64,000 nucleotides of DNA from Bacilli bacterium (lineage in GTDB: Bacteria > Bacillota > Bacilli > RF39 > UBA660): the NCBI GenBank assembly GCA_017525855.1, contig JAFXSE010000118.1:259235-323234 (forward strand), written 5' to 3'. Made by a program: the position numbers and the translations under genes. Under the pieces are notes generated by a model. It did no database searches, was not told where the DNA came from, and saw only the letters and a list, made by a program, of their open reading frames with translations. Shown here in pieces: positions 24,224-33,534 of the stretch. The first letter of the stretch is position 1; each line of letters starts with the position of its first letter.

Positions 24224-27200
24224 TTCTACAATTAATTCTATTCTATTATTTCTATTTTTATTTAATTCTATATGATATTTCTTATTATTAATAACAGTTT
24301 CTGCTTTATTTATTGATCCAAAGACATCACTTATTTCACCATAATCAGCTACATCCTTAGTTTTTGTATAAACAATCATTGAATATCTACCCTTATCAAT
24401 ACTGCTAATATCAATAGTCTTATTATACCAAACTAACGATTTATTCTTATTATCACCAATATCCACAGAATAACTACCATTACTTGTAGAAGCTATATCA
24501 AATGTATATTGTTTAAAAGTAGTAGTGTTTTCTAAAACTAATTTTCTCTCTACAAAATTACTATTATCATAATTAACACCATAATTATAAGATGTTCCAA
24601 CAACATTTAACTTATTATCTACAAATTTCATATCATCATAATTATTGATCATATTACGATAAGTATTAGATACACTAGTAGTAATTAAACCACCTTTTCT
24701 TATATTAAGAGTTATTTCTTGTTGTTTACTACCTAACTCTACTTTAAAGTTATATCCATATTTACTATCTTCACTTCTTCTAGTAATATCTTTATTAAAT
24801 ATATTAGTAACTTTCTGTAATGTATAATGAGTAGAAGTACCAGCTTTCATATAAACCTCATAATCACCTTCAAGATTATCTTTACTAAAGTCTATATAAC
24901 CCTTAAACCATGCACCATTATAATCATAACCATTTTCTACTCCTAAAGCAAATGGTACATCTTTTACCCATCTGTCAACATCAAAAGTATAACTCTTATC
25001 ACTATTAATATCTTTAAGAACTAATTGGTAATTAATACTATCACTAACCCTATTTTGAACATTCTTAATTATTAAGTATCCACTTATCTGATACTTCTGT
25101 TTAGCCTTATCAAACACTAAATCCTGAAGGTAGAATTCACCTTCTTTTTCACTTCTAGTCTCAATAACTGTATCCTTAGATACAACATTAACAGTTATTG
25201 CTTTAGTAACAGCTTGATTATAACTATCAACAACTTTATAAACTACGCTATACTTACCTATTTTATTTGTATCTACGTTATTAGATACAACTGTTATTTT
25301 ACTAGTTAAATTTCCATCTTCTTTATCAACAGCGGCAACACCTGATTTAGGATCAAAAGAAGTATTTTCTCTTATAGTTATATCAGAAGCATTAATAACA
25401 GGTTTAGCGTTTTCTATAACAGTAACAACAATCTTTTTAGTAGCAGTTAAACCACCTTTATCAGTGACTGTGTAAGTGATTGTATATTTACCAACAACAT
25501 TTATATTTACTGTACCACTTACTTTAATACTACTAGTTATATTACCATCTTCTTTATCAGTGGCAGTTGCTAAAGATTTTAAATCAATTGATCTACCTTG
25601 AATAATCTCTTTATCACCTGCTGTAATTATAGGAGTATTATTAGAAACAACATTTTCTTTATCTTGATAAACTGTAATATAAGCATCATCATCAGTTTTT
25701 AAAGTATAACCATAACTATTAGAAGTACTGTCTAAACTTACAGGAACTTTTAAGTAAGTTTTATTACCTTGACCCTTAACTTCTTCTAATACAGGTACAT
25801 AACATCCATCATATAAAGCACTAATTATTGTTGAGGATGCAGCAGTTGAGAATACATTAGAACCATATCCAACAGGTACAACACTCTGTTTACCATACAT
25901 TCCACCAACTATATTAACATCATTTGCACTAACCCATTCTTTTTGATCATATTTATAATCACTAGTAATAAGATAACTAACAGTATTATTATTAGAATCA
26001 ACAGCTCTATCATAAACCATTACATATTTATCTTGTAAAACAGACTTACCAGTTTTTTCAGTTAAACCACCATCATAATAATAATCTGTTTTTCTTATAG
26101 TTTTACCAACCTTTGGTGTTAAATTTACACCATCATTATAGAAACTATACTTATAAGTACTACCTTGATGTGGGAAAACATCATTTATACTTTTAATACC
26201 ATTAACAGCTGTATTAATTTTCTTAAAATATACACTTGGTACATAAACATAACTATTATCCCAGTCAAATTTCTCAGCATAGAAAGAATATGAGTTTTTA
26301 TTATAATCTAAGTTCATATCACTAACTATCTTATACCATTTATTACTTCCACCCACATTATCTCCTGTTACTTCTTCAAGAATTATTACAGGTATTTCTT
26401 TATTTGGAAGTGTATAAACAGCTTTTGAATTGTTTGATGCAGAACTTCTTGCTACTACACTAGTTGTATTAATAGCAAGTTGATAAAAATTATAATCTTG
26501 GAATCCATTGTATTTATCAAATCTATAATAATATGAAGCATTTTTCTCGCCCCATAATGGATCTGATGCATATTTAACATTCCATCCACCAAGTTTATTA
26601 CCATAATGACCACCATTATAATATGAATGATTAGCATTTTCATATAAATCCGTAACAAAGTGTTGAGCATGACTATATATACCACCTTGATATGTAATAA
26701 AGCCATAAGCAGAACCAAATGGAGATGAATCAACTGCACCTTCTCCAAAACCATTATTCTTAAGAATTGAAATACTACTTCTACCATCACCACTTTCATT
26801 TCTATTTAATCCTAATGAAAGTATAGCATTCGCACCATATTGCTCTTGAGCATATATAAAATAAGTACCCATACCATATAATTTAGATACAACACTAGTA
26901 TCAAAGCTTCCCTTTATATTTAAAGTATTACCAAACACTGTATGAGTAAAACCTAAACCTTCTCTTATATATTTATTAATATTAGCTGCTGAATAATTAG
27001 TTTTAGAATGATTAGGTAAATATTGATAATAATTATAAAATGGATTATTCATATTTGCTGCATTATTATAATTACCATTTTTATAGTCTCCCACCATCTT
27101 ATACTGATCAGTATAAAAATAATGTCCATCATAACTAAAATAATTAACACCATTACTAAGTCCTGAAGGAAGTCTACTAATAGCTATACCATAACCACTA

Positions 27201-27793
27201 CCACCAGTATTAGTTATATTTTTAGCAAAGAAATGTTTAAATTCATTATTTGTACTTCTATAATAACCAATTGAATAAACCCAAACAATAGGTACTATAT
27301 TATATGCACCTTCGCCTACCCAACCAGTATAACCAGCTACTTTTACTTTTGCACGTCTTGTAGATAAATCAAAATCTAAAAAAGCTCCATCAACAGCACC
27401 TGTTGAAGAAGATGTAACCATATAATTATTATAACTAGATGAAGAAGCGGTAGGATAATAATAAACTACACTATTTCCTTTTAAAGTTAAATCAACTAAA
27501 GCATATTTAGCATTAACAATTTTAGTAACACCATTTCTTCTTTCCAAAACAACAGTATCTCTATTGCTATTACTATTCATCGCATTAACTGCTTCATTAT
27601 ATGATCCATAACAATTAACATGTTGAAAACTAGTACTACTAGGATCCCCTGCTCTTTTTTCTATCGCAATAGCAACCTCATAACTACCACAGACATTACG
27701 ACCAGCTATCTCACTGCTAGTTAAAGCATCTACTCCAAATGGAAAAATAAACAAACTCAAAACAAATATTACCATACAATATTTTTTCTTCAT
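24221..27793 (-). CDS. Large secreted cell-wall glucosaminidase with Ig-like domains
   Basis: This 1190-residue protein is exported by a signal peptide (YCMVIFVLSLFIFPFGVDAL). The N-terminal ~270 residues are a secreted module of unknown function. Residues ~270-440 form a glucosaminidase (GH73/LytD-like) domain with GMGTYFIYAQEQYGANAILSLGLNRNESGDGRSSIS, where the Glu of N-E-S-G is the likely catalytic acid, and SAYGFITYQGGIYSHAQHF. SH3-like segments follow at ~450-720, then two DUF5011/HYR-like Ig domains at ~740-880, each with a T/V-DKEDGN-T/L-T-S motif. The last ~300 residues are a beta-rich module. It should hydrolyse the glycan strands of peptidoglycan during growth or separation. Confidence 0.85.
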   Translation of the reverse strand: MKKKYCMVIFVLSLFIFPFGVDALTSSEIAGRNVCGSYEVAIAIEKRAGDPSSTSFQHVNCYGSYNEAVNAMNSNSNRDTVVLERRNGVTKIVNAKYALVDLTLKGNSVVYYYPTASSSSYNNYMVTSSSTGAVDGAFLDFDLSTRRAKVKVAGYTGWVGEGAYNIVPIVWVYSIGYYRSTNNEFKHFFAKNITNTGGSGYGIAISRLPSGLSNGVNYFSYDGHYFYTDQYKMVGDYKNGNYNNAANMNNPFYNYYQYLPNHSKTNYSAANINKYIREGLGFTHTVFGNTLNIKGSFDTSVVSKLYGMGTYFIYAQEQYGANAILSLGLNRNESGDGRSSISILKNNGFGEGAVDSSPFGSAYGFITYQGGIYSHAQHFVTDLYENANHSYYNGGHYGNKLGGWNVKYASDPLWGEKNASYYYRFDKYNGFQDYNFYQLAINTTSVVARSSASNNSKAVYTLPNKEIPVIILEEVTGDNVGGSNKWYKIVSDMNLDYNKNSYSFYAEKFDWDNSYVYVPSVYFKKINTAVNGIKSINDVFPHQGSTYKYSFYNDGVNLTPKVGKTIRKTDYYYDGGLTEKTGKSVLQDKYVMVYDRAVDSNNNTVSYLITSDYKYDQKEWVSANDVNIVGGMYGKQSVVPVGYGSNVFSTAASSTIISALYDGCYVPVLEEVKGQGNKTYLKVPVSLDSTSNSYGYTLKTDDDAYITVYQDKENVVSNNTPIITAGDKEIIQGRSIDLKSLATATDKEDGNITSSIKVSGTVNINVVGKYTITYTVTDKGGLTATKKIVVTVIENAKPVINASDITIRENTSFDPKSGVAAVDKEDGNLTSKITVVSNNVDTNKIGKYSVVYKVVDSYNQAVTKAITVNVVSKDTVIETRSEKEGEFYLQDLVFDKAKQKYQISGYLIIKNVQNRVSDSINYQLVLKDINSDKSYTFDVDRWVKDVPFALGVENGYDYNGAWFKGYIDFSKDNLEGDYEVYMKAGTSTHYTLQKVTNIFNKDITRRSEDSKYGYNFKVELGSKQQEITLNIRKGGLITTSVSNTYRNMINNYDDMKFVDNKLNVVGTSYNYGVNYDNSNFVERKLVLENTTTFKQYTFDIASTSNGSYSVDIGDNKNKSLVWYNKTIDISSIDKGRYSMIVYTKTKDVADYGEISDVFGSINKAETVINNKKYHIELNKNRNNRIELIVE

Positions 27794-27889
27794 CTTATCC
27801 CTCCATTCTATTTCAATTATATTTTAACATACCAAATTGACTTTTTTTGTTTGAGATTAAAAATATTCCACAAGTTGACACTTTTTTTA

Positions 27890-27915
27890 CAAAAAAAGAA
27901 ACATAACGTTTCTTA
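27890..27915 (-). terminator. Terminator of the carboxypeptidase-TruB fusion gene
   Basis: AAGAAAC/GTTTCTT stem with a short loop, followed on the minus strand by a run of Ts, at the stop codon. Confidence 0.75.
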
Positions 27916-29304
27916 ATCTATCTTTTTATACATTCTAAGTAAATTATTATCTTTTTTGTATATAGCAATCAATTTATCATTATATTTAAAAATAACCTTA
28001 TCTTCTATATCAAAACTATTTTCTATTACTACTCCATTACTTATTTTCTTATAAAGATTATAATCAACTTCAATTACTTTATAATCTAATACATCTAAAA
28101 GACTAAGTATTTTGAACCTAGAATTTCTAATATCATCTAAAGTATAACTATCTTCTATTCTAAATTTTCCTTGTCTCGTTCTTTTTAAATCTGTCATTGT
28201 CATTAAAGTATTACAACTGTTACCTATATCTCTAATTAAACTCCTAATATATGTACCTTTAGAAACTACAGTTCTAAAAGAAAATAAATCATTATCTAAA
28301 TCTAATAATTCTATTTCTTTAATAGTAACCTTCTTTTTAGGAAGTTCTATATCAATTCCTTCTCTTGCATATTGATAAAGTTTTTTACCATTTACTTTTA
28401 CTGCTGAATATTTAGGTACTTCTTGCATATAAGTTTTTTTAAATAATTTTAGTGTTTCTTCTAAATTCAATGGTTTATTATTATTTTCTGAAATTTTATT
28501 ACCTTCTATATCTAGAGTATCTGTTAAAATTCCTATTTTTAATGTTGCTACATACTCTTTATCTAAAGATGATAAATCTTCTCCTAATTTAGTAAATCTA
28601 CCTATTGTTAAAACCAAAACACCAGTAGCAAGAGGATCCAAAGTACCTGTATGACCAATTCTTTTTATACCTAAAATATGACTAACTTCATTTACTACAT
28701 CAAAAGAAGTCATCCCTTTTTCTTTATTAACAACTATTACTCCGCCAAAACCATTTAAATATTCCTCTAAACATAGATTATTCTCATAAATTATTTTAGC
28801 TGGAATTTTACCTACATATCTTATATGCCAAGGTTCATAATTATATCCAGTTATTTTTTCTTTTCCTTTAGGATATCTTAAAATGAATCCAAAGTCTTTT
28901 AAATACGGATGTATTTGTTTAAAATCCTCATCATATTTTAATAAATCACCATTATCTATTAAAAAAGAACCATTAATTTTTAAACTAATATCAATAGCAA
29001 GACCAGTATGATGTTCCGAATAACCAACAGGAGCAACATAATTATTGCAATACTCTTTTCCTTTTTCTTTCTCAAAAAAATCCCATATTTTTTGTTGATA
29101 AGCCTCATCTCTATAAGCCGTATCTATACCAATAATAATATTCTTACTTTTTAAAAATTCTTTTAATTCTAAATACTTATCATAAGTTTTTTGTTCAATT
29201 TGTGTTTTTTCCAAGACTACATTCAGTGCTTGAGTAAACATTACTTTTTCTAAGTAAGAATCTTTGATTTTATGTTCTTTATTTACTAATGTTAAATAAT
29301 TCAT
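27913..29304 (-). CDS. truB: Fusion of VanY-type D,D-carboxypeptidase and tRNA pseudouridine-55 synthase TruB
   Basis: One uninterrupted 463-codon frame joins two enzymes. Residues 1-185 are a LAS/VanY-type D-Ala-D-Ala carboxypeptidase: the zinc motif S-E-H-H-T-G-L-A-I-D (His98, Asp105) and E-P-W-H (Glu157, His160) are complete, but no signal peptide or membrane anchor is present. Residues ~188-463 are TruB: VIVVNKEKGMTSFDVV, GHTGTLDPLATGVLVL with catalytic Asp223, KYSAVKVNGKKLYQYAREG and SKGTYIRSLIRDIG. No in-frame ATG, GTG or TTG lies at the junction, so TruB is not separately started in this frame. TruB modifies U55 of tRNAs in the cytoplasm; what the carboxypeptidase does there is unclear. 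Confidence 0.88.
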   Translation of the reverse strand: MNYLTLVNKEHKIKDSYLEKVMFTQALNVVLEKTQIEQKTYDKYLELKEFLKSKNIIIGIDTAYRDEAYQQKIWDFFEKEKGKEYCNNYVAPVGYSEHHTGLAIDISLKINGSFLIDNGDLLKYDEDFKQIHPYLKDFGFILRYPKGKEKITGYNYEPWHIRYVGKIPAKIIYENNLCLEEYLNGFGGVIVVNKEKGMTSFDVVNEVSHILGIKRIGHTGTLDPLATGVLVLTIGRFTKLGEDLSSLDKEYVATLKIGILTDTLDIEGNKISENNNKPLNLEETLKLFKKTYMQEVPKYSAVKVNGKKLYQYAREGIDIELPKKKVTIKEIELLDLDNDLFSFRTVVSKGTYIRSLIRDIGNSCNTLMTMTDLKRTRQGKFRIEDSYTLDDIRNSRFKILSLLDVLDYKVIEVDYNLYKKISNGVVIENSFDIEDKVIFKYNDKLIAIYKKDNNLLRMYKKID

Positions 29305-29329
29305 TATATCACCACTAATATTTTAACAT

Positions 29330-29358
29330 AACAAGAAAAAAAGAGCTATTAACTCTTT
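29330..29358 (-). terminator. Terminator of the repeat-bearing membrane protein gene
   Basis: AAGAG/CTCTT hairpin with a 7-base loop overlapping the stop codon, followed by seven Ts on the minus strand. Confidence 0.65.
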
Positions 29359-30458
29359 GAAACTTGATCAAAATAATAATTACCATCACTACTTTTTAAG
29401 AATCTAACTTTTCTTATTTCTTCACTATTATTTCCAAACTTAACAGAAACATTTATTATAACTTGACCACTATAATTTTCTACACTATTTAGCTTAGTAG
29501 AAATATTACTACAAGTTGTATTTATATCACTAGTTTGTAATATATATAAGTCACTACTAGAATCATAAAAATATCTACTACCATCACTTATATTAAAAGT
29601 TTTAGCCCTATATTCACCAGGTCCAAACATTTTTAAAACTTGCTTTTTTAGTATTTTAGAATCTATTGTGGATGTTACAGCATTAGTATCATCTACTCCA
29701 AAACTTTCACCACAATACCATGATTGATTTATATTATTTGAATGTATTACATTGGAATAACTACTACAATTGTTCTCTAAAATATCCTTATTTTTTATTT
29801 GCAAATAAGCAAAGTAAAGTTTTTCTTCATCTTTTAAGTCACCAACTTTTACAACATCTAAAGAATTATATATAGCTTCATTCAAACCATTGCATCCAGA
29901 TACATTAACCCAGTCATATAATTCTGATATAACATAACCCTTTTTGTTAAACACTTGCTTATTCATAGCTATATAATCATCACTTGATAATTTAGGAGGA
30001 TTAATATATGTGATAAAAACAAAGTAAAAAACCGCAATTGTTAAAACTATAACTAATACCTCAAGCATTCCCACTTTAGCATTTCCTTCTCTTTTCACTT
30101 TCTTAGGTTTATCTACTTGTTTATTTTCAACATTTTTTTCCTCAGGCATCATCCCTGGCATAATTGGAATAGTACTTGTATCAACGACTTCTTTTTCAAA
30201 AGCTTTATATACATTCTCTGGTGTAACATTATTAATTTGTTCAACCTTACCACTATCAGTTGTCTGTTCAGGAATAATAACTCCTGGTATAGAGTAAACA
30301 GACTCTTTCTTCTCTTCTTCCTGATTCTCTTCTTTTTTTTCTTCTACAGTATTAGAATTATCAGTTTTTATAACCACTCCACTATCAGTTGTTTGTTCAG
30401 GTATAATTACACCTGGTATAGAATAGATAGACTCATTTTTCTTCTCTTCCTCATTCAT
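29349..30458 (-). CDS. Single-pass membrane protein with N-terminal S-I-P-G-V-I-I-P repeats
   Basis: A ~370-residue protein. The cytoplasmic N-terminus carries two near-identical copies of ESIYSIPGVIIPEQTTDSG and a shorter third copy (TIPIMPGMMPEEKN). After basic residues (KPKKVKREGNAK) a membrane helix follows (LEVLVIVLTIAVFYFVFI, ~130-150), and the C-terminal ~200 residues are extracellular with paired cysteines (SGCNG, NNCSS, WYCGE, TTCSN). Family not recognised. The repeats look like short linear docking motifs. The ATG at 30458 is preferred, with AAGGAG seven to nine bases upstream. Confidence 0.6.
   Translation of the reverse strand: MNEEEKKNESIYSIPGVIIPEQTTDSGVVIKTDNSNTVEEKKEENQEEEKKESVYSIPGVIIPEQTTDSGKVEQINNVTPENVYKAFEKEVVDTSTIPIMPGMMPEEKNVENKQVDKPKKVKREGNAKVGMLEVLVIVLTIAVFYFVFITYINPPKLSSDDYIAMNKQVFNKKGYVISELYDWVNVSGCNGLNEAIYNSLDVVKVGDLKDEEKLYFAYLQIKNKDILENNCSSYSNVIHSNNINQSWYCGESFGVDDTNAVTSTIDSKILKKQVLKMFGPGEYRAKTFNISDGSRYFYDSSSDLYILQTSDINTTCSNISTKLNSVENYSGQVIINVSVKFGNNSEEIRKVRFLKSSDGNYYFDQVSKS
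30250..30319 (-). repeat. Direct repeat copy 2 within the membrane protein gene
   Basis: About 65 bases encoding ESVYSIPGVIIPEQTTDSG, nearly identical to the copy at 30378-30446, suggesting recent tandem duplication. Confidence 0.75.
30378..30446 (-). repeat. Direct repeat copy 1 within the membrane protein gene
   Basis: About 65 bases encoding ESIYSIPGVIIPEQTTDSG, paired with the copy at 30250-30319; the 128-base spacing is in frame. Confidence 0.75.
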
Positions 30459-30487
30459 AAAAATCACTCCTTTTTATTCAATAATCA

Positions 30488-31276
30488 TTAATTAGTATAA
30501 TTCTTTCTATAATTCATATACGATTTAACCAATTTATATGATTTATAAAACATTTCATTTGAATTATAATCATCAAAAACAATTCTATTATAAAGCTTAT
30601 CAATATATTTTTCATTTTCAATAAACTCAATCATTTCAACAAAATTATAATCAAATATATAAGCAAAATGACATAGTACTGTATCTGCTTTACTATTAAT
30701 ATTATTATAATCTATTTTATAATTATTAATAAAATCTTTATATACTGAATAACTAATAACTTCTTTTTCTAAGTCATCTGTTTCAAACATAGCAAAATCA
30801 TCATTATCAAAACTAGACAAATATAAAATATCAGTTTTATCAGCATCTCTAATTATTTGAGAATGTAAATATTCAATATCACTCATATTAGAATCTATTT
30901 GATCCTTATTATGATTTAATATTGCTTTTTTTATTATAGAATCATATTTATCTGTATCAATTAAACTTCTAATCAAGCCATCTTCAAATAATATCTTTAC
31001 ACCAAATTCTCCATGATCAACACTATTTTTATCTATAAAAGTATGATATCTTTTAATTTGTTCAAATCTACCTATATCATGAAGAAGACCAATTAATTGA
31101 GCAAGAAGAATATTTTCTTCACTTAAATGAAGCTTTCTTGCAAGTTGTTTTGATAAAACACTTACTCTATTTATATGCCATCTCTTAATCCTAATCTGTG
31201 GATCATTAATATCATAGTTTTTTATATAATTATCTAATTTATGCTTTACACTATTGATGTCTATCACTTTATTCAT
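30488..31276 (-). CDS. HD-domain phosphohydrolase
   Basis: This ~262-residue protein has an HD domain: RWHINRVSVLSKQLARKLHLSEENILLAQLIGLLHDIGRFEQ carries the H...HD pair, then VDHGEFGVKILFEDG, and IIRDADKTDILYLSSF supplies the last Asp. The next gene is a divergent dCMP deaminase, so a nucleotide substrate is plausible. Translation starting at 31462 would overlap that gene and is rejected. GGAG abuts the ATG at 31276 and lies nine bases from an in-frame GTG at 31267, so either may be used. Confidence 0.75.
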   Translation of the reverse strand: MNKVIDINSVKHKLDNYIKNYDINDPQIRIKRWHINRVSVLSKQLARKLHLSEENILLAQLIGLLHDIGRFEQIKRYHTFIDKNSVDHGEFGVKILFEDGLIRSLIDTDKYDSIIKKAILNHNKDQIDSNMSDIEYLHSQIIRDADKTDILYLSSFDNDDFAMFETDDLEKEVISYSVYKDFINNYKIDYNNINSKADTVLCHFAYIFDYNFVEMIEFIENEKYIDKLYNRIVFDDYNSNEMFYKSYKLVKSYMNYRKNYTN

Positions 31277-31352
31277 CTCCAAATAGATTTTATCATCTTT
31301 TTTATTTGTATTCAATAAATAATATGTTAGAATAAATTTAGAGGTGAGCAGT

Positions 31353-31883
31353 ATGAACGAAAAAAGGAAAGAATATCTATCATGGGATGAATATTTTATG
31401 GCAGTTGCAATTCTTTCATCTGGAAGAAGCAAAGATCCAAACACCCAAGTCGGTGCCTGCATTGTAAGTCCAGATCATAGAATTTTATCAATTGGATATA
31501 ATGGAGCCCCTAATGGCTTTAATGATGATCATTTCCCTTGGGCAAGACAAGGAGAAAACTTAGAAACTAAATACCCATATGTAGTACACGCTGAAGAAAA
31601 TGCTATACTTAATTATCGTGGTAGTAGAACTGATTTAGTGAATTCAACTATATATGTAGACTTATTTCCTTGCAACGAATGCGCAAAATCAATAGTTCAA
31701 GCTGGTATTAAAGAAGTAGTATTTCTATCAGATAAATATAAAGATACAGAAGGAAATATTGCAAGTAGAAGAATATTTGATGAATGCAAAGTCAAATATA
31801 GGAAACTAGAATTACCTACAGAAATTAACATTAATTTAAGTAGTACAGAAAAAATTAAATATAAATCTTTTACAAAAAGATAA
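31353..31883 (+). CDS. dCMP deaminase family protein
   Basis: A 176-residue zinc-dependent deaminase that converts dCMP to dUMP for thymidylate synthesis. The zinc site is [10 protein letters not shown] (His-Ala-Glu) and [16 protein letters not shown] (P-C-x-x-C). The start region ([35 protein letters not shown]) fits the ComEB/deoxycytidylate deaminase family. GAGGTG lies six bases before the ATG at 31353, which is preferred to the GTG at 31344. Confidence 0.92.
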   Translation: MNEKRKEYLSWDEYFMAVAILSSGRSKDPNTQVGACIVSPDHRILSIGYNGAPNGFNDDHFPWARQGENLETKYPYVVHAEENAILNYRGSRTDLVNSTIYVDLFPCNECAKSIVQAGIKEVVFLSDKYKDTEGNIASRRIFDECKVKYRKLELPTEININLSSTEKIKYKSFTKR

Positions 31884-31888
31884 CAAAT

Positions 31889-31927
31889 TAAACACTCCTA
31901 CATACAATAGTATAAAGGAGTGTTTTT
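31889..31927 (+). terminator. Terminator hairpin that also buries the ribosome binding site of the next gene
   Basis: ACACTCCT (31892-31899) pairs with AGGAGTGT (31916-31923), followed by TTTTTA. The 3' arm contains AAAGGAG, the only Shine-Dalgarno for the ATG at 31928. The element therefore terminates the deaminase transcript and, in read-through RNA, would block translation of the small protein. Confidence 0.7.
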
Positions 31928-32176
31928 ATGATAAATAATTATCCATATAATAATATAAATACATATAGAAAACAAAATGGATATCCAAACAATCAAGTAT
32001 ACTATCAAGATGATAGAAGTCTTCTTGTACCATTCTTATTTGGTGGAGTTGCAGGCACTGCCTTAGGATATGGTATCGCTAACAATAATATGTATAATCA
32101 AAGACCTAATTATTATTATCCACCTGTATACTTTAGACCATATCCACCAATTGGAGTTCCATATTATTACAATTAA
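31928..32176 (+). CDS. Small Tyr/Asn/Pro-rich protein, possibly spore coat or surface associated
   Basis: An 82-residue protein with tyrosine- and asparagine-rich ends (MINNYPYNNINTYRKQNGYPNNQ ... NYYYPPVYFRPYPPIGVPYYYN) around a hydrophobic glycine-rich core (LLVPFLFGGVAGTALGYGIA) that could insert in a membrane. The composition is reminiscent of spore coat or crust proteins, but no family is recognised. Its ribosome binding site is inside the upstream terminator hairpin. Confidence 0.6.
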   Translation: MINNYPYNNINTYRKQNGYPNNQVYYQDDRSLLVPFLFGGVAGTALGYGIANNNMYNQRPNYYYPPVYFRPYPPIGVPYYYN

Positions 32177-32198
32177 AGTTCTAAAGGAACTTTTTTAA
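32175..32198. terminator. Bidirectional terminator between convergent genes
   Basis: AAAGTTC/GAACTTT hairpin with a 4-base loop followed by TTTTTT on the plus strand and A/T-rich sequence on the other side. It serves the small protein gene and the sensor kinase gene, whose stop codons flank it. Confidence 0.7.
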
Positions 32199-33430
32199 TT
32201 TACAGGTAAAGTTATATACACACTAGTACCTTCTCCTAAAGTAGATTCATATTTCATATTTCCACCATGTAATTTTATAATTTCACGAGAAAGAGATACT
32301 CCAAGTCCTGTTCCTCTTTCCTTAGTAGTATAAAATGTATCACCAATTCTATTCAAAACATCACTACTCATTCCAATACCATTATCTTTAATAACAATCT
32401 CTATACTATCATTAACCTCTTTAACATCTAACGTAATAACAGCATTATCTTTTTTTGCCTCTATACTATTTTTTATAACATTTACAAAGACTTGTTTTAT
32501 ACGATTATAATCAAGATCCATATATATTTCAGTATCAGGTATATTAAAGTCTACCTCAACATTATTCTTTTTCAATAATGGTTTCATTTCATTTTCTAAC
32601 TCTTCAATTAAATAAACAATATCGACATCCTCTTTATTTATTTTAAGTTTAGTATAATCTAAGAAATCATCCATAAGTAACAATGTTCTATTAACCTCAG
32701 AATTAATTATTGGAATATACTTTCTATAATTTTTATAATCATCATCAATCATCATATCTAAGTATCCTCTACATACAGCAAGAGGATTTTTAATTTCATG
32801 AGTTATTTTAAAAAGTGATACTTTTATTTCCTTTTCCCTATTTAATTCATTAACAGTACTATTATAATCAACTACTCCTTCACATTTTTTAAAGAAAACC
32901 AAAGCAATATATGAAACAAACAATAATAATATTGTCATAAATATAACATCAGATATTAAAAACGTTAATGGCCTCTTATTTAAAATATAATACGTTAACT
33001 GAAATCCTACAAAGAAAGTCCTAATTATAACAAATGTTGAAGAAACCCTTTCTACACTCATTTTATTTTGTCTACTATAAATAAAAAATATAATAAAATA
33101 TAATCCATATTCAACAATTAATACAAGTGATGAAATACCAATATTAAAATATAGGAAAAATACTAATATAATTGATATAAAAACAGAAGTTAATAACTGT
33201 TTTTTTAAATAAGATATTAATAATGGTATATTAAGAAATGTAACAGCATACATATAGTTATTAGTATTAACACCTCTACATAACATATAAAGAGATGAAA
33301 ACAATGCCAACTCCAAAAATATTGATTTTTCTTCTAAATCCAAGTTTTTAACATAGGCAACATATATAAAATATAAAGAAATTGGAAAAAATAAATACGT
33401 AATATTAGTAAGTAAATAATTAATAATCAT
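32195..33430 (-). CDS. Orphan membrane sensor histidine kinase, possibly a sporulation kinase
   Basis: This ~411-residue kinase has about six membrane helices in its first 190 residues. A HisKA box with the phosphorylated His follows (LFKITHEIKNPLAVCRGYLDMM), then an HATPase domain: N-box VFVNVIKNSIEAK, G1 VIKDNGIGMS, and G2 ERGTGLGVSLSREIIKLHGG. This layout resembles Bacillus KinB/KinC-type kinases. No response regulator gene is adjacent. Two tandem Spo0A-type boxes just upstream suggest it belongs to the sporulation phosphorelay. The start at 33430 has AGAAGG seven bases upstream. Confidence 0.85.
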   Translation of the reverse strand: MIINYLLTNITYLFFPISLYFIYVAYVKNLDLEEKSIFLELALFSSLYMLCRGVNTNNYMYAVTFLNIPLLISYLKKQLLTSVFISIILVFFLYFNIGISSLVLIVEYGLYFIIFFIYSRQNKMSVERVSSTFVIIRTFFVGFQLTYYILNKRPLTFLISDVIFMTILLLFVSYIALVFFKKCEGVVDYNSTVNELNREKEIKVSLFKITHEIKNPLAVCRGYLDMMIDDDYKNYRKYIPIINSEVNRTLLLMDDFLDYTKLKINKEDVDIVYLIEELENEMKPLLKKNNVEVDFNIPDTEIYMDLDYNRIKQVFVNVIKNSIEAKKDNAVITLDVKEVNDSIEIVIKDNGIGMSSDVLNRIGDTFYTTKERGTGLGVSLSREIIKLHGGNMKYESTLGEGTSVYITLPVN

Positions 33431-33467
33431 ATAATACCTTCTTTCAAAAAAAATCATACTCTATTTT

Positions 33468-33487
33468 TGTGTCGAAATTTGTCGAAA
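33468..33487. promoter_or_regulatory. Tandem Spo0A-type boxes upstream of the sensor kinase
   Basis: TGTCGAA occurs at 33470-33476 and again at 33480-33486, exactly one helical turn (10 bp) apart in direct orientation. TGTCGAA is the core of the Bacillus Spo0A binding box, and tandem boxes at this spacing are the usual Spo0A-dimer arrangement. They lie 40-55 bp from the kinase start codon, over the expected -35 region. Confidence 0.55.
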
Positions 33488-33534
33488 GATGTTAAAAAAA
33501 GAAATAAATTGTAATATTTTGCTTAATTTACTAC

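Noticed and set aside
30488..31462. A longer HD-domain protein starting at 31462
   Set aside because: The additional N-terminal stretch is antisense to the conserved dCMP deaminase and includes no HD-family sequence; starts at 31276 or 31267 have a GGAG site.
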